DNA of 64,000 nt, taken from Clostridia bacterium. GTDB lineage: Bacteria > Bacillota > Clostridia > Christensenellales > Borkfalkiaceae. Positions 1 to 8,647 of the stretch are shown here, piece by piece. Location of the stretch: assembly GCA_017399185.1 (NCBI GenBank), contig JAFQEA010000005.1, forward strand, positions 1 through 64,000, written 5' to 3'. The first letter of the stretch is position 1. The number at the start of each line of letters is the position of its first letter. The position numbers and the translations under genes are program-made. Under the pieces are notes generated by a model, which had not been told where the DNA came from, did no database searches, and saw nothing but the letters and a program-made list of their open reading frames with translations.

Positions 1-21
1 GAATCAAGCCGCAGAAAAATG

Positions 22-231
22 CACCTTTGGTGATGCCATACGCCTACGGCGATACCATACACGCTAACGCGTGATTCCATACCAAGCCTGCGGCGATACC
101 ATACACGCTAACGCGTGATTCCATACCAAGCCTGCGGCGATACCATACACGCTAACGCGTGATTCCATACCAAGCCTACGGCGATACCATACACGCTAAT
201 GCGTGATTCCATACCAAGCCTGCGGCTTGGA
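22..231. repeat. 22/44-bp tandem hairpin-repeat array
   Basis: A ten-base linker of form GATNCCATAC occurs nine times, starting at 32, 51, 73, 95, 117, 139, 161, 183 and 205. After the first interval (19 bp) the spacing is exactly 22 bp. Two kinds of spacer alternate between linkers, so the true unit is 44 bp. One spacer is a 5-bp stem (CACGC, loop TAAC, GCGTG). The other is a short stem GCC-TRC-GGC, which in the last copy grows to a 7-bp stem CCAAGCC/GGCTTGG. One copy has TAAT instead of TAAC and some have CCTACGG instead of CCTGCGG, so the copies have begun to diverge. The array lies just past the terminator of the leftward tRNA-Thr gene and may continue beyond the window edge. No coding capacity was recognised. 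Confidence 0.9.
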
Positions 232-233
232 TA

Positions 234-269
234 AAAAAATTCGACAAGTCAAAACTTGTCGAATTTTTT
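234..269 (-). terminator. Terminator of tRNA-Thr(CGU)
   Basis: A 12-bp perfect stem (AAATTCGACAAG at 237-248 and its complement at 255-266) with a six-base loop is flanked by an A-run and a T-run, so it could terminate in either direction. It sits directly downstream of the leftward tRNA-Thr gene. Confidence 0.85.
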
Positions 270-345
270 TGGAGCTACTGACCGGATTTGAACCGGTGAC
301 CTGCTGATTACGAATCAGCTGCTCTACCGACTGAGCCACAGTAGC
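270..345 (-). tRNA. tRNA-Thr (anticodon CGU)
   Basis: The reverse complement folds as a full cloverleaf. The acceptor stem GCTACTG pairs with CAGTAGC, the D arm contains GGCTCAGTCGGTAGAGC, the anticodon loop TTCGTAA carries CGT, the T arm has GGTTCAAATCC, and CCA is encoded at the 3' end (270-272). It reads the ACG threonine codon. It has its own promoter (368-396) and terminator (234-269), so it is a single-gene transcript divergent from the second tRNA-Thr. Confidence 0.96.
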
Positions 346-367
346 AAACTAATTTTCAAGCCTACTT

Positions 368-396
368 ATTGTAACACAATTTAAGGTCGATTGCAA
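368..396 (-). promoter_or_regulatory. Sigma-A type promoter of tRNA-Thr(CGU)
   Basis: On the minus strand there is a -35 TTGCAA (391-396), a 17-bp spacer and a -10 TACAAT (368-373). The -10 lies 22 bp ahead of the mature tRNA 5' end at 345, a typical distance for a tRNA leader. Confidence 0.7.
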
Positions 397-499
397 GATA
401 TTTTACACCGATTTATTTAAAATTTTGATTAGAATTTTGATAAAATTTAATTTTTTTGCTTTAATTTAACAAATTGTCAATTTTTTGTTAAAAAATAAG
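397..499. other. AT-rich spacer between divergent tRNA-Thr promoters
   Basis: This is very AT-rich sequence between the two divergent tRNA promoters, with runs of TTTAATTTTTTT and AATTTTGAT. It holds no reading frame or RNA that I can recognise. It may act only as upstream promoter DNA. Confidence 0.5.
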
Positions 500-528
500 T
501 TGACATTTTGTTTGGTATCCTATAAAAT
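500..528 (+). promoter_or_regulatory. Sigma-A type promoter of tRNA-Thr(GGU)
   Basis: A perfect -35 TTGACA (500-505) is followed 17 bp later by TAAAAT (523-528), or 15 bp later by the overlapping TATAAA. The mature tRNA starts at 546. Confidence 0.75.
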
Positions 529-545
529 AGTGCTGTTAAAAAAAT

Positions 546-621
<76 letters not shown>

Positions 622-657
622 AAAAAGCCGTGTCAATTATGACGCGGCTTTTTTTTT
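622..657 (+). terminator. Rho-independent terminator of tRNA-Thr(GGU)
   Basis: The stem GCCGTGTC (627-634) pairs with GACGCGGC (641-648, one wobble) across a six-base loop and is followed by nine T residues. It begins at the last base of the tRNA CCA. Confidence 0.9.
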
Positions 658-709
658 CTAAAAACCACGTTTTTACCTAGCAACGCAATCATTTACCCTT
701 ATAAACGAC

Positions 710-737
710 AAAAAGCACGCAAACGCGTGCTTTTTTG
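710..737 (-). terminator. Terminator of the comM-to-hisS operon
   Basis: The hairpin GCACGC/GCGTGC with a four-base loop is flanked by five A and six T residues. On the minus strand it ends about 50 bp after the hisS stop codon. Confidence 0.8.
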
Positions 738-788
738 TTTAAGTTGAATAAATACTCGTTTTGACTAAAACGTCGAATTTTAGCCAAA

Positions 789-2033
789 TTAAGCAAATTT
801 TTCAATAAGTGAATCAATTTCAATGCTTTCAACAGTGCCGTCGTCCATTTTCTTTAAATTAACAACACCGCTTGCAAGCTCACTTTCGCCGATAGTTGCA
901 ACGTATTGTGCTTTAATTTTGTCAGCGTACTTAAACTGCGCCTTAATACCGCGTTCCATATGGTCGATTTCAGCCGCAACGCCCAAAGCGCGCAGTTTGT
1001 TTACGATATAGAAAGCCTTTTTGTAAGCTTCTTCGCCCATGGTTGCAATAAACAAACGTGGCTCATCGTTTTTAGGGATAACGATACCTTTGTTTTCCAT
1101 AAGCATCAACACCCTTTCAATACCCATACCAAAGCCAACGCCTGCAACCTGACCGCCGCCTAATTGGGTAATTAAGTTATCGTATCTGCCGCCGCCGCAA
1201 ACCGTGCCTTGTGCGCCTAAATCGGTGGTAACAAATTCAAATACGGTTTTGGTGTAATAATCAAGCCCGCGCACGATATGTGGGTTAACCGTGTATTCAA
1301 GTCCGCTTAAGTCAAGCAAGCCCTTTAAGCGTTCAAAGTGCGCCTTGCAGTCGTCACATAAATAGTCTGTGATAACAGGTGCATCCTTTAAAGTTTCCTT
1401 ACAAGAAGGATTTTTGCAGTCAAGCGTACGTAAAGGATTCTTTTCCATACGTACGTTACAGGTTTCGCATAAACCTTCTGCACGGTCTTTAAGGAAAGCC
1501 CTTAAAGCTTCGTTATAGCTTTTACGGCACTTTTCACAGCCCATACTGTTAATATTAAGACTTACGCTTAAGCCAAGCTTTGTTAAAAGCGTGTAAGCAA
1601 GCAGGATAACTTCCGCATCGGTATCAGCACCCTTTGCGCCATAAAACTCAACGCCAAATTGGTGGTGTTCTCTCAATCTACCTGCTTGTGGGCGTTCATA
1701 ACGGAAAATCGGTGAAACGTAATACATTTTAAGGGGCATTGCAGTATTTGATAAGCCGTTTTCAATAAAGCTTCTTGCAACGGAAGCAGTACCTTCGGGC
1801 TTTAACGTAATGCTTCTGCCACCCTTATCGTTAAAGGTGTACATTTCCTTATTAACGATATCGGTTGTATCGCCTACGCCGCGTAAAAACAATTCGGTAT
1901 GCTCAAAAACAGGCGTGCGGATTTCGTGTACGCCAAAGCTTTTTGTAACTTCCCTTATGCAATTTTCAATATAGTGCCACTTATAAGACTCGTCAGGTAA
2001 AACGTCTTTAGTACCCTTTGGAATATTTATCAT
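789..2033 (-). CDS. hisS: Histidine--tRNA ligase
   Basis: This class II aminoacyl-tRNA synthetase charges tRNA-His in the cytoplasm. The 414-residue length is normal for the family. The N-terminal GTKDVLPDE motif is present, followed by class II motif 2 (PIFRYERPQAGR with the EHHQFG segment) and the histidine-specific RGLDYYTKTVFEF block near residue 258. Four CxxC-like cysteine pairs in the middle fit the insertion seen in many Bacillota HisRS proteins. A C-terminal anticodon-binding domain (from about residue 325) closes the chain. It is the last gene of the leftward comM-dprA-topA-trmFO-hslVU-hisS operon, 9 bp after hslU. In Bacillus, codY occupies this place after hslU, so the linkage is unusual. 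Confidence 0.97.
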   Translation of the reverse strand: MINIPKGTKDVLPDESYKWHYIENCIREVTKSFGVHEIRTPVFEHTELFLRGVGDTTDIVNKEMYTFNDKGGRSITLKPEGTASVARSFIENGLSNTAMPLKMYYVSPIFRYERPQAGRLREHHQFGVEFYGAKGADTDAEVILLAYTLLTKLGLSVSLNINSMGCEKCRKSYNEALRAFLKDRAEGLCETCNVRMEKNPLRTLDCKNPSCKETLKDAPVITDYLCDDCKAHFERLKGLLDLSGLEYTVNPHIVRGLDYYTKTVFEFVTTDLGAQGTVCGGGRYDNLITQLGGGQVAGVGFGMGIERVLMLMENKGIVIPKNDEPRLFIATMGEEAYKKAFYIVNKLRALGVAAEIDHMERGIKAQFKYADKIKAQYVATIGESELASGVVNLKKMDDGTVESIEIDSLIEKFA

Positions 2034-2042
2034 AAGTTTCTC

Positions 2043-3356
2043 CTATAAAATGAACTTTTTAAGATTACGTCTGCTGATAATTTCAGCAAGATGCTCGTCA
2101 ACGTATTTTTTATCGATAGTAAGCGGAATTACCGGGTGTGTACCGTCTGCGTTAAAGGAAATATCTTCAAGTAGGTTTTCCATAATAGTATGCAAGCGTC
2201 TTGCACCGATATCTTCCTGCGTTGCGTTCATTTCAACGCAAAGCATAGCGATTTCTTCTATAGCGTCATCTGAAAACTTAAGGTCGATTTTATCAACGGA
2301 TAACAGCGTTGCATATTGCTTTGTTAAAGCGTTTTCAGGGATTGTTAAAATCTTAACGAAATCTTCTTTAGTTAAGCTGTTAAGCTCAACGATAATCGGG
2401 AATCTGCCTTGAAGTTCTGGGATAAGGTCTTCAACACCGGCAATATGGAAAGCACCTGCCGCGATAAATAAAATATAGTCGGTTTTTACAGAGCCGTATT
2501 TGGTGTTAACTGTTGAGCCTTCAACGATTGGCAGGATATCACGTTGAACGCCTTCACGCGAAACGTCTGCACCATTTGTTTTGCCTTTAGACGCGATTTT
2601 ATCAATTTCGTCAATAAAGATAATACCTTCCTGCTCGGCACGGCGCACGCCTTCGGTTACAACGGCGTCTTCGTCGATTAATTTAGAAGCTTCTTCATCC
2701 TGCAAAATCTTCATAGCTTCGCTAACGGTGAATTTTCTGCGTTTTTTCTTTTTTGGCATAAAGCCGTCAAAGATAGAACCAAGATTGATTTCCGTACCCA
2801 TACCGGGGACAAGCTCCATTGTCTTTGGTTGGTCGTCAACTTCGATTTCAATAATGGTATCTTTAAATTCGCCGTTATTTAAGCGCGCTTCAATTTGGTC
2901 CTGGAAGAAAACTTCTGGCTGTTCGCCGCGTTCGTTTTTAAATTGTTCGCAAAGTATCTTAACGATTTTGCGCTTTGCAATGGCTTTGGCTTTAACTGCA
3001 ACGTCGTGCTTTTGTTCTTCCCTTACAAGCCTTACGCTGTATTCAACCAGGTCGCGAATCATAGATTCGCAGTCGCGACCAACGTAACCGACTTCTGTAA
3101 ACTTTGTTGCTTCAACCTTTACAAAAGGTGCTCTTACAAGCTTTGCTAAACGCCTTGCAATTTCGGTCTTACCAACGCCGGTAGGACCTTTCATAATGAT
3201 ATTTTTTGGTGTAATTTCTTCTTGGACTTCTAAAGATAATTGACTTCTTCTGTAGCGGTTACGAAGTGCAACTGCAACTTCACGCTTTGCCTTATCCTGT
3301 CCGATAATGTATTTATCTAATTCTGCAACGATTTGTCTTGGGGAAAAGCAATTCAT
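2043..3356 (-). CDS. hslU: ATP-dependent protease ATPase subunit HslU (ClpY)
   Basis: HslU is the hexameric AAA+ unfoldase that feeds substrates to the HslV peptidase in the cytoplasm. Visible features are the Walker A motif [11 protein letters not shown], the pore-loop area VGYVGRD, a central I-domain (about residues 105-230), Walker [12 protein letters not shown], the sensor region [11 protein letters not shown], and a C-terminal tail ending KKFIL that is expected to dock into HslV. I place the start at the internal ATG at 3356 ([10 protein letters not shown], 437 residues), because the upstream in-frame stretch overlaps hslV and is not family-like. It follows hslV by one base, so the two are translationally coupled. 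Confidence 0.96.
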   Translation of the reverse strand: MNCFSPRQIVAELDKYIIGQDKAKREVAVALRNRYRRSQLSLEVQEEITPKNIIMKGPTGVGKTEIARRLAKLVRAPFVKVEATKFTEVGYVGRDCESMIRDLVEYSVRLVREEQKHDVAVKAKAIAKRKIVKILCEQFKNERGEQPEVFFQDQIEARLNNGEFKDTIIEIEVDDQPKTMELVPGMGTEINLGSIFDGFMPKKKKRRKFTVSEAMKILQDEEASKLIDEDAVVTEGVRRAEQEGIIFIDEIDKIASKGKTNGADVSREGVQRDILPIVEGSTVNTKYGSVKTDYILFIAAGAFHIAGVEDLIPELQGRFPIIVELNSLTKEDFVKILTIPENALTKQYATLLSVDKIDLKFSDDAIEEIAMLCVEMNATQEDIGARRLHTIMENLLEDISFNADGTHPVIPLTIDKKYVDEHLAEIISRRNLKKFIL

Positions 3357-3357
3357 A

Positions 3358-3906
3358 TTAGTCCTCCTTAACGGTTTCAACCCTGATATTGCCATTTGTG
3401 AAGATACAAATCTTACTTGCAATAGTCAAAGCCTTTTTAGCAATAACGTCTGCAGTGTAATCGGTTTCTTCAAACAAAGCGCGTGCCGCCGCCAAAGCGT
3501 AATTACCGCCGCTGCCGATTGCACAAACTCCTTCGTCCGGCTCGATAACTTCGCCCGATCCTGAAACGATTAGCAAGGTCGATTTATCCGCAACTATCAT
3601 CATTGCTTCCAAGCGTCTGCCTGCCTTATCGTTGCGCCAAAGCTCGGCAAGCTCAACGGCACTCCTTAAAAGGTTGCCTGAATATTTATTTAACATGCCT
3701 TCAAATCTTTCGCAAAGCGAAAAAGCATCTGAAACAGTACCTGCAAAGCCGATAATAACGCTGTCGTTATAAATTCTGCGTACCTTTACGGCATTATTTT
3801 TGAAAACCACGTTTTCGCCAAAGGTTACCTGTCCGTCACCCGCGATTGCGGTTAAGCCGTTCTTTTTCACAGCACAAATAGTTGTGCCTTTAAATTCGTT
3901 ACTCAT
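3358..3906 (-). CDS. hslV: ATP-dependent protease peptidase subunit HslV (ClpQ)
   Basis: HslV is the dodecameric N-terminal nucleophile peptidase of the HslVU protease. I take the ATG at 3906 (182 residues). The seven-residue leader MSNEFKG would be removed to expose Thr8 of the [10 protein letters not shown] motif as catalytic nucleophile. Such a short propeptide is typical of the Bacillus CodW/HslV branch, while proteobacterial HslV lacks it. The [18 protein letters not shown] and [15 protein letters not shown] blocks are intact. The start overlaps the trmFO stop by 8 bp. In Bacillus, xerC/codV sits between trmFO and hslV; here that gene is absent. Confidence 0.96.
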   Translation of the reverse strand: MSNEFKGTTICAVKKNGLTAIAGDGQVTFGENVVFKNNAVKVRRIYNDSVIIGFAGTVSDAFSLCERFEGMLNKYSGNLLRSAVELAELWRNDKAGRRLEAMMIVADKSTLLIVSGSGEVIEPDEGVCAIGSGGNYALAAARALFEETDYTADVIAKKALTIASKICIFTNGNIRVETVKED

Positions 3907-5206
3907 GGATACTCTCCGATATTTCTTGTATTTTTTGTATTGCGCGGGCACTTAAGAAGCGTTTCTTTTCAGCCTTGTCCTTCATGCGCGGAACGGGGCT
4001 TAATATGCCGTAGTTTGCGTTCATCGGCTGGAAATCTTCACACTCTCTTGCCACGTGGTAAGAAAGCGCGCCCATAACCGTATGGTCGGTAAAATCTATC
4101 TTTGGTTTATTGTTTAATCTTCTGTCAAGCGCGATTGCCGCCATAAGCCCTGACGCAATGCTTTCAACGTAGCCTTCAACACCCGTTATCTGCCCTGCAA
4201 AATAAGTGTAAGGCTTACCGATAACCGAAAAGTCGTCGTCTAAAACACCAGGGGAACGCAAATAAGTGTTGCGGTGCATTACGCCGTAACGCAAAAATTC
4301 AGCGTTTTTAAGGGCTGGGAAGGTTGAAAAAACCTTCTTTTGCTCGCCCCATAAAAGATTGGTCTGGAAGCCAACTATGTTGTACATAGTACCTTCTTTA
4401 TCTTCCTTTCGAAGCTGCATACACGCATAGGGCCATCTGCCGGTTTTAGGGTCGGTCAAGCCAACGGGCTTTAACGGACCGAAGCGCAAGGTATCAACGC
4501 CGCGCTTTGCCATAACCTCAACGGGCATACAGCCTTCAAACACGGTTATTTTTTCAAACTGATGCTTTTCAGCGGTTTTCGCGTTTATTAAAAGGTTATA
4601 AAATTCTTCATAGCCTTCTTTATCAATCGGGCAGTTTATGTAATCGCCTACGCCGTCAGGGCCGTACCTGTCACAGATAAATGCGTGCTCCATATCAATG
4701 GAATCACCCGAAACTATAGGCGCGGCAGCATCAAAAAAGTATAAACCGCCACAAATTTCTTTTGAAATAAACTCACTTAATTTATCGGTTGTTAAAGGAC
4801 CGGTCGCCACAATTGTCGGTACTGAAAAATCAATACTGTCAACGTCCTTACAAACAAACTCAATATTTCCAACGCTTTTAAGATTTTGGGTAATCATTTG
4901 AGCAAACAATTCTCTGTCAACCGCAAGCGCCGCGCCTGCAGGAACTCTCGTGCTGTCTGCACACTCGATAACCATTGAGCCTAAAATACGCAATTCTTCC
5001 TTAAGCGTGCCACAGGCGTTGCCGTAAACGTCGTTACTCTTTAACGAGTTTGAACAAACAAGCTCCCCAAACATTGGGTTTTGGTGGGCAGGCGTAAAGG
5101 AATTGGGCTTTATATCGTAAAGAGTGACGCTATGTCCCCTTTTTGCTAAATAGTAGGCGGCTTCAGAACCGGCTAGGCCGCCGCCGATTACGTTAATTTT
5201 TGCCAT
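3899..5206 (-). CDS. trmFO: Methylenetetrahydrofolate--tRNA-(uracil-5-)-methyltransferase TrmFO
   Basis: TrmFO makes ribothymidine at U54 of tRNAs using methylene-THF and FADH2. The protein is 435 residues long. It opens with the FAD-binding [18 protein letters not shown]ossmann motif and carries the family blocks [19 protein letters not shown] and GALSYHV. The folate-dependent enzyme is characteristic of Bacillota and some other groups; most other bacteria use SAM-dependent TrmA. It overlaps topA by 14 bp and hslV by 8 bp, so this part of the operon is tightly coupled. Confidence 0.97.
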   Translation of the reverse strand: MAKINVIGGGLAGSEAAYYLAKRGHSVTLYDIKPNSFTPAHQNPMFGELVCSNSLKSNDVYGNACGTLKEELRILGSMVIECADSTRVPAGAALAVDRELFAQMITQNLKSVGNIEFVCKDVDSIDFSVPTIVATGPLTTDKLSEFISKEICGGLYFFDAAAPIVSGDSIDMEHAFICDRYGPDGVGDYINCPIDKEGYEEFYNLLINAKTAEKHQFEKITVFEGCMPVEVMAKRGVDTLRFGPLKPVGLTDPKTGRWPYACMQLRKEDKEGTMYNIVGFQTNLLWGEQKKVFSTFPALKNAEFLRYGVMHRNTYLRSPGVLDDDFSVIGKPYTYFAGQITGVEGYVESIASGLMAAIALDRRLNNKPKIDFTDHTVMGALSYHVARECEDFQPMNANYGILSPVPRMKDKAEKKRFLSARAIQKIQEISESIHE

Positions 5207-7478
5207 GCTTTACTGAATAATCGCAGTCCTTATCCGAACAGCGTTCTGTCTTTTCGTCTTTTGATAAAACAAGGTACTTACCACACTTTGGACAGGTCTT
5301 TTTAAGCGGCATATCCCAGCTCATAAAATGGCAGTCGGGATAGCCTGAACAACCGTAAAAGACTTTGCCTGACTTTGAAGTCATTTTTTGCGTTGGCTTG
5401 CCACAGCTTGGGCAAACGCCAGCCTTTTCAACAAGACTCTTTGTGGTGTTACATTCGGTGCATTGTAAATACTTACCGAACTTACCCGTTTTGATAACCA
5501 TTTCACCGCCGCAGTTTTCGCATTTTTGCGTAGCAACCTGCTGGTTAAGTGGCATTACGTTTGAACATTCCGGATAGTTTGGACAAGCCAGGAACTTGCC
5601 GTACTTACCCGATTTATAAATCATATATTGACCGCACTTTGAGCATTTAACGTCTGAAACTTCAACGCTTTCGGTCTTGATATTTGAGCATTTTGGATAT
5701 GCCGAGCACGCAAGAAAAGCACCGTATTTACCTTTCTTTCTTACCATAGGTGCGCCGCATTTATCGCAGATAACGTCGGTTACTTCATCACCGTCAGCCA
5801 AAGCCTTTGAAAGCTGGTCTGCAAAGTCGGGATAAAATTCACCGATTAGCGCGTGCCAGTCCTTACCGCCGTTTTCAATATCGTCAAGCTTGTCTTCCAT
5901 ATTAGCCGTAAACGATACGTCCATAATTTCAGCAAAATACTTGATTAATACGTCGGTCATAGTGAAAGCAATCTCGGTTGGAACGATATATTTACCGTCC
6001 TTTTTGGTGTACTTACGCTTTGACAAAACGGAAATTATTGAAGAGTATGTGCTTGGCCTGCCGATACCCTTGTCTTCCATTGCCTTAACCAAGGTTGCGT
6101 CTGTATATCTTACAGGTGGCTTGGTAAACTTTTGTTCCTTTTCCACCTTTATGGTATCTATATTTTGACCTTCAACAAGCGCCGGTATTGATTTAATAAC
6201 AACTGCATCTTCATCAGCGGCTTGGGTATGGTCGTCGTAAACCGCGGTAAAGCCTTTGAATAAAACAGTCTTACCGCTTGTCTTTAAGCCGTATTCGTCA
6301 ACGCCAATGGTGATATTGACGTTTTCATAGCGGGCTTCCGACATTTGCGAAGCAATAAATCTGTCATAGATAAGCTTATAAACTGCATAATGGTTTTTAT
6401 CAAGTAGCTTTTTAGCTTCCTGCGGAGTAAGATTTACGTCGATTGGACGGATTGCTTCGTGCGCGTCCTGCGAAGTCTTCTTTGAACGGTATACGTTTGG
6501 CTTTGCAGGCAAATATTCGCTGCCAAATTTATTCCTAATAAATTCAAGCGCTTCTTCCTGCGCGTCCTTTGAAACCCTTACAGAGTCGGTTCTGATGTAG
6601 GTAACGAAGGCAATATGACCTTGCGGTGTATCAACGCCTTCATAAAGGTATTGGGCAATAGCCATAACCTGCGGTGAAGACAGCCCAAGCTTTTGTGAAG
6701 CGTCCTGCTGGAGCGTGCTGGTTGTAAACGGCGGAAGCGCGTGGGTTTTTGTTACCGTCTTTTTAAGCTCGGAAACCCTTGCCGCGCCGTTTGCTATTTT
6801 GTCAAAAGCCTTTTGTGCTTCAGTCTGTGTAAGCGGACGGTACTTTTTGCCGTTTTTCTCACACAAAAGGGCTTTAAAGCTTTGCTTTTTGTCGCCGAAT
6901 TCGCCGTAAACGTTCCAATATTCCTTTGGTACGAAGGCTAAAATTTCACGCTCTCTTTCAACAACCAATCGGAGTGCAACCGACTGTACGCGTCCGGCAG
7001 ATAAGCCGTCTTTAATCTTTTTGCATAAAAACGGGCTTAATTTATAGCCGACAAGTCTGTCTAAAACACGCCTTGCTTGCTGTGAATCAACAAGGTTAAG
7101 ATTGATATCGCGTGGGTTTTGTAATGCGTTTCTGACTGCCTTTTCGCTGATTTCGTTGAAAACGATACGCTGTGATTTACCTTTTAAGTTTAAAACTTCC
7201 TGTAAGTGCCAGGAAATTGCTTCGCCTTCCCTGTCAGGGTCGGTTGCAAGGTAAACTTTATCGCATTTGTCACATTTATCTTGTAAGCGCTTAATAACTG
7301 CGCGTTTGTCCTGTGTTATTACGTAGTTAGGCTCAAAATTATCGGTTACGTTAACGCCTAAACGCTTTTCTGGTAAATCACGTACGTGACCACCGCTTGC
7401 GTCAACCTTGATTTTGCCGCCTAAATACTTTTCGATTGTTTTTGCCTTTGATGGCGATTCTACAATAATAAGTTGCAT
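5193..7478 (-). CDS. topA: DNA topoisomerase I
   Basis: This type IA topoisomerase relaxes negative supercoils. The N-terminal TOPRIM domain carries IIVESPSKAKTIEKYLGG and the acidic DPDREGEA motif (about residues 81-88). The catalytic tyrosine is Tyr294 in VTYIRTDSV. After the core come five consecutive four-cysteine zinc-ribbon units, from about residue 565 to the C terminus. The first two have very similar KSGKYGKFLAC-type middles and the last is shorter and diverged. E. coli TopA has three such zinc units, so the tail is long. Total length is 761 residues. It is the third gene of its operon, 63 bp after dprA. Confidence 0.97.
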   Translation of the reverse strand: MQLIIVESPSKAKTIEKYLGGKIKVDASGGHVRDLPEKRLGVNVTDNFEPNYVITQDKRAVIKRLQDKCDKCDKVYLATDPDREGEAISWHLQEVLNLKGKSQRIVFNEISEKAVRNALQNPRDINLNLVDSQQARRVLDRLVGYKLSPFLCKKIKDGLSAGRVQSVALRLVVEREREILAFVPKEYWNVYGEFGDKKQSFKALLCEKNGKKYRPLTQTEAQKAFDKIANGAARVSELKKTVTKTHALPPFTTSTLQQDASQKLGLSSPQVMAIAQYLYEGVDTPQGHIAFVTYIRTDSVRVSKDAQEEALEFIRNKFGSEYLPAKPNVYRSKKTSQDAHEAIRPIDVNLTPQEAKKLLDKNHYAVYKLIYDRFIASQMSEARYENVNITIGVDEYGLKTSGKTVLFKGFTAVYDDHTQAADEDAVVIKSIPALVEGQNIDTIKVEKEQKFTKPPVRYTDATLVKAMEDKGIGRPSTYSSIISVLSKRKYTKKDGKYIVPTEIAFTMTDVLIKYFAEIMDVSFTANMEDKLDDIENGGKDWHALIGEFYPDFADQLSKALADGDEVTDVICDKCGAPMVRKKGKYGAFLACSAYPKCSNIKTESVEVSDVKCSKCGQYMIYKSGKYGKFLACPNYPECSNVMPLNQQVATQKCENCGGEMVIKTGKFGKYLQCTECNTTKSLVEKAGVCPSCGKPTQKMTSKSGKVFYGCSGYPDCHFMSWDMPLKKTCPKCGKYLVLSKDEKTERCSDKDCDYSVKHGKN

Positions 7479-7541
7479 AAAACTCCTTGTCTTTGTATCT
7501 GATTTGATTTTAATAAGACTAAAAGTCCTGATGATAAGGCT

Positions 7542-8636
7542 TTATTTGGTAGGTTTAAATTTGTTACCTGCCGTTTTCACGATAAGCCCTTTGATTTCTA
7601 GCTCCGATAGAATCGGGGCAATTTCAAAAAATTTAAGGTTATTTTTAGCACAATAAACGGTCATATCGTCAGCGCCTTCTTTAATGGCTTGATATAAAAC
7701 GCGTTCATCGTCTTCAAGTTCAATAATCTCATTTTCGGTCTTTTGGCTTTCATCAATACCATAAGCCGATAATAAATCTTCAATAGCGTCGCATAAATAT
7801 GCGCCGTTTTTAATAAGCTCGTTACAAAGTTCCCCTGACTTAATGCCTATCGAATACGGAAAGGCGTATAAGTCCCTGCCGTAATCCAAAGCAAACTCCG
7901 CAGTGTGTCTTGCACCGCTTTTTCTGTCACCGCTACAAATCAAAACGCTTTGTGAAAGCCCTGCAATTATCCTGTTCCTTACGGGGAACATCCAAAATGC
8001 AGGTGGGGTTTGCGGCGGATATTCTGAAATAATCAAGCCGTTTTTTGCTACGTCTTCAATTATTGCTTTATTGCAGTCGGGATAAACGTGCTCAAAGCCG
8101 CCTGCTATAACGCTTATTATCTGCTTGTTGCAAACAGCGCCTAAAATCGCAGCTTTATCCGCGCCCGTTGCGCTACCGGTTACTATAGTAACACCCAAGC
8201 CCGACATGGTTTTTGAAATATCCTTTGCAAAGCTTTCGGCGTAGCTTAAGGTCTTGCGCGAGCCAACAATGCCTAACGTCTTTGGGCTTTTCAAAAGACC
8301 GATATTACCCTTGCAGTATAAAACAAGCGGCGGTGTTTGAATATGCTTTAAGCTTTCAGGATAGTCGGCTGAAAAGATCGTAACGGCTTTAACGCCGCGC
8401 TTGTCAAGCTGGTTTACGCAATAATCAGCGTAATCGTCGGTAAGCGACATTAATACCGTTTTGGCTTTAGCTTCGCCCATCGCGTTAACAAGATATTCCT
8501 TTACAACGCTATCGTGCTCAAAAAGCATCGCTGGCTTTGAAACAAGCTCACAAAGCCTGCTTTCGTGACGGTACTCAAGCCCGTCAATTGAGCATAGCGC
8601 CAAAAGCGCACGCTCGTCTTTCGTATAAGTAGTCAT
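7542..8636 (-). CDS. dprA: DNA-processing protein DprA (Smf)
   Basis: DprA loads RecA onto incoming single-stranded DNA during natural transformation. This 364-residue protein has an N-terminal helical (SAM-like) part, a Rossmann-like core with GIVGSRKTLSYAE, VTGSATGADKAA and the conserved FPVRNRIIAGLS block, and a C-terminal winged helix (about residues 300-364). The core signature, usually SGxAxGID followed by a histidine, is diverged to TGSATGADKAA. Whether that changes DNA binding is unknown. Its neighbours comM (a competence-linked helicase) and topA, plus comEC at 43717, support a transformation or recombination role. Confidence 0.93.
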   Translation of the reverse strand: MTTYTKDERALLALCSIDGLEYRHESRLCELVSKPAMLFEHDSVVKEYLVNAMGEAKAKTVLMSLTDDYADYCVNQLDKRGVKAVTIFSADYPESLKHIQTPPLVLYCKGNIGLLKSPKTLGIVGSRKTLSYAESFAKDISKTMSGLGVTIVTGSATGADKAAILGAVCNKQIISVIAGGFEHVYPDCNKAIIEDVAKNGLIISEYPPQTPPAFWMFPVRNRIIAGLSQSVLICSGDRKSGARHTAEFALDYGRDLYAFPYSIGIKSGELCNELIKNGAYLCDAIEDLLSAYGIDESQKTENEIIELEDDERVLYQAIKEGADDMTVYCAKNNLKFFEIAPILSELEIKGLIVKTAGNKFKPTK

Positions 8637-8647
8637 AAAACCCCTTG

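Noticed and set aside
22..231. CRISPR array
   Set aside because: The repeat unit is uniform at 22/44 bp with only two alternating spacer types, all short and self-complementary. There are no unique spacers and no cas genes.
2050..3564. Rightward frames across the hslU/hslV region
   Set aside because: They are antisense to intact, conserved genes and have no ribosome sites or family features.
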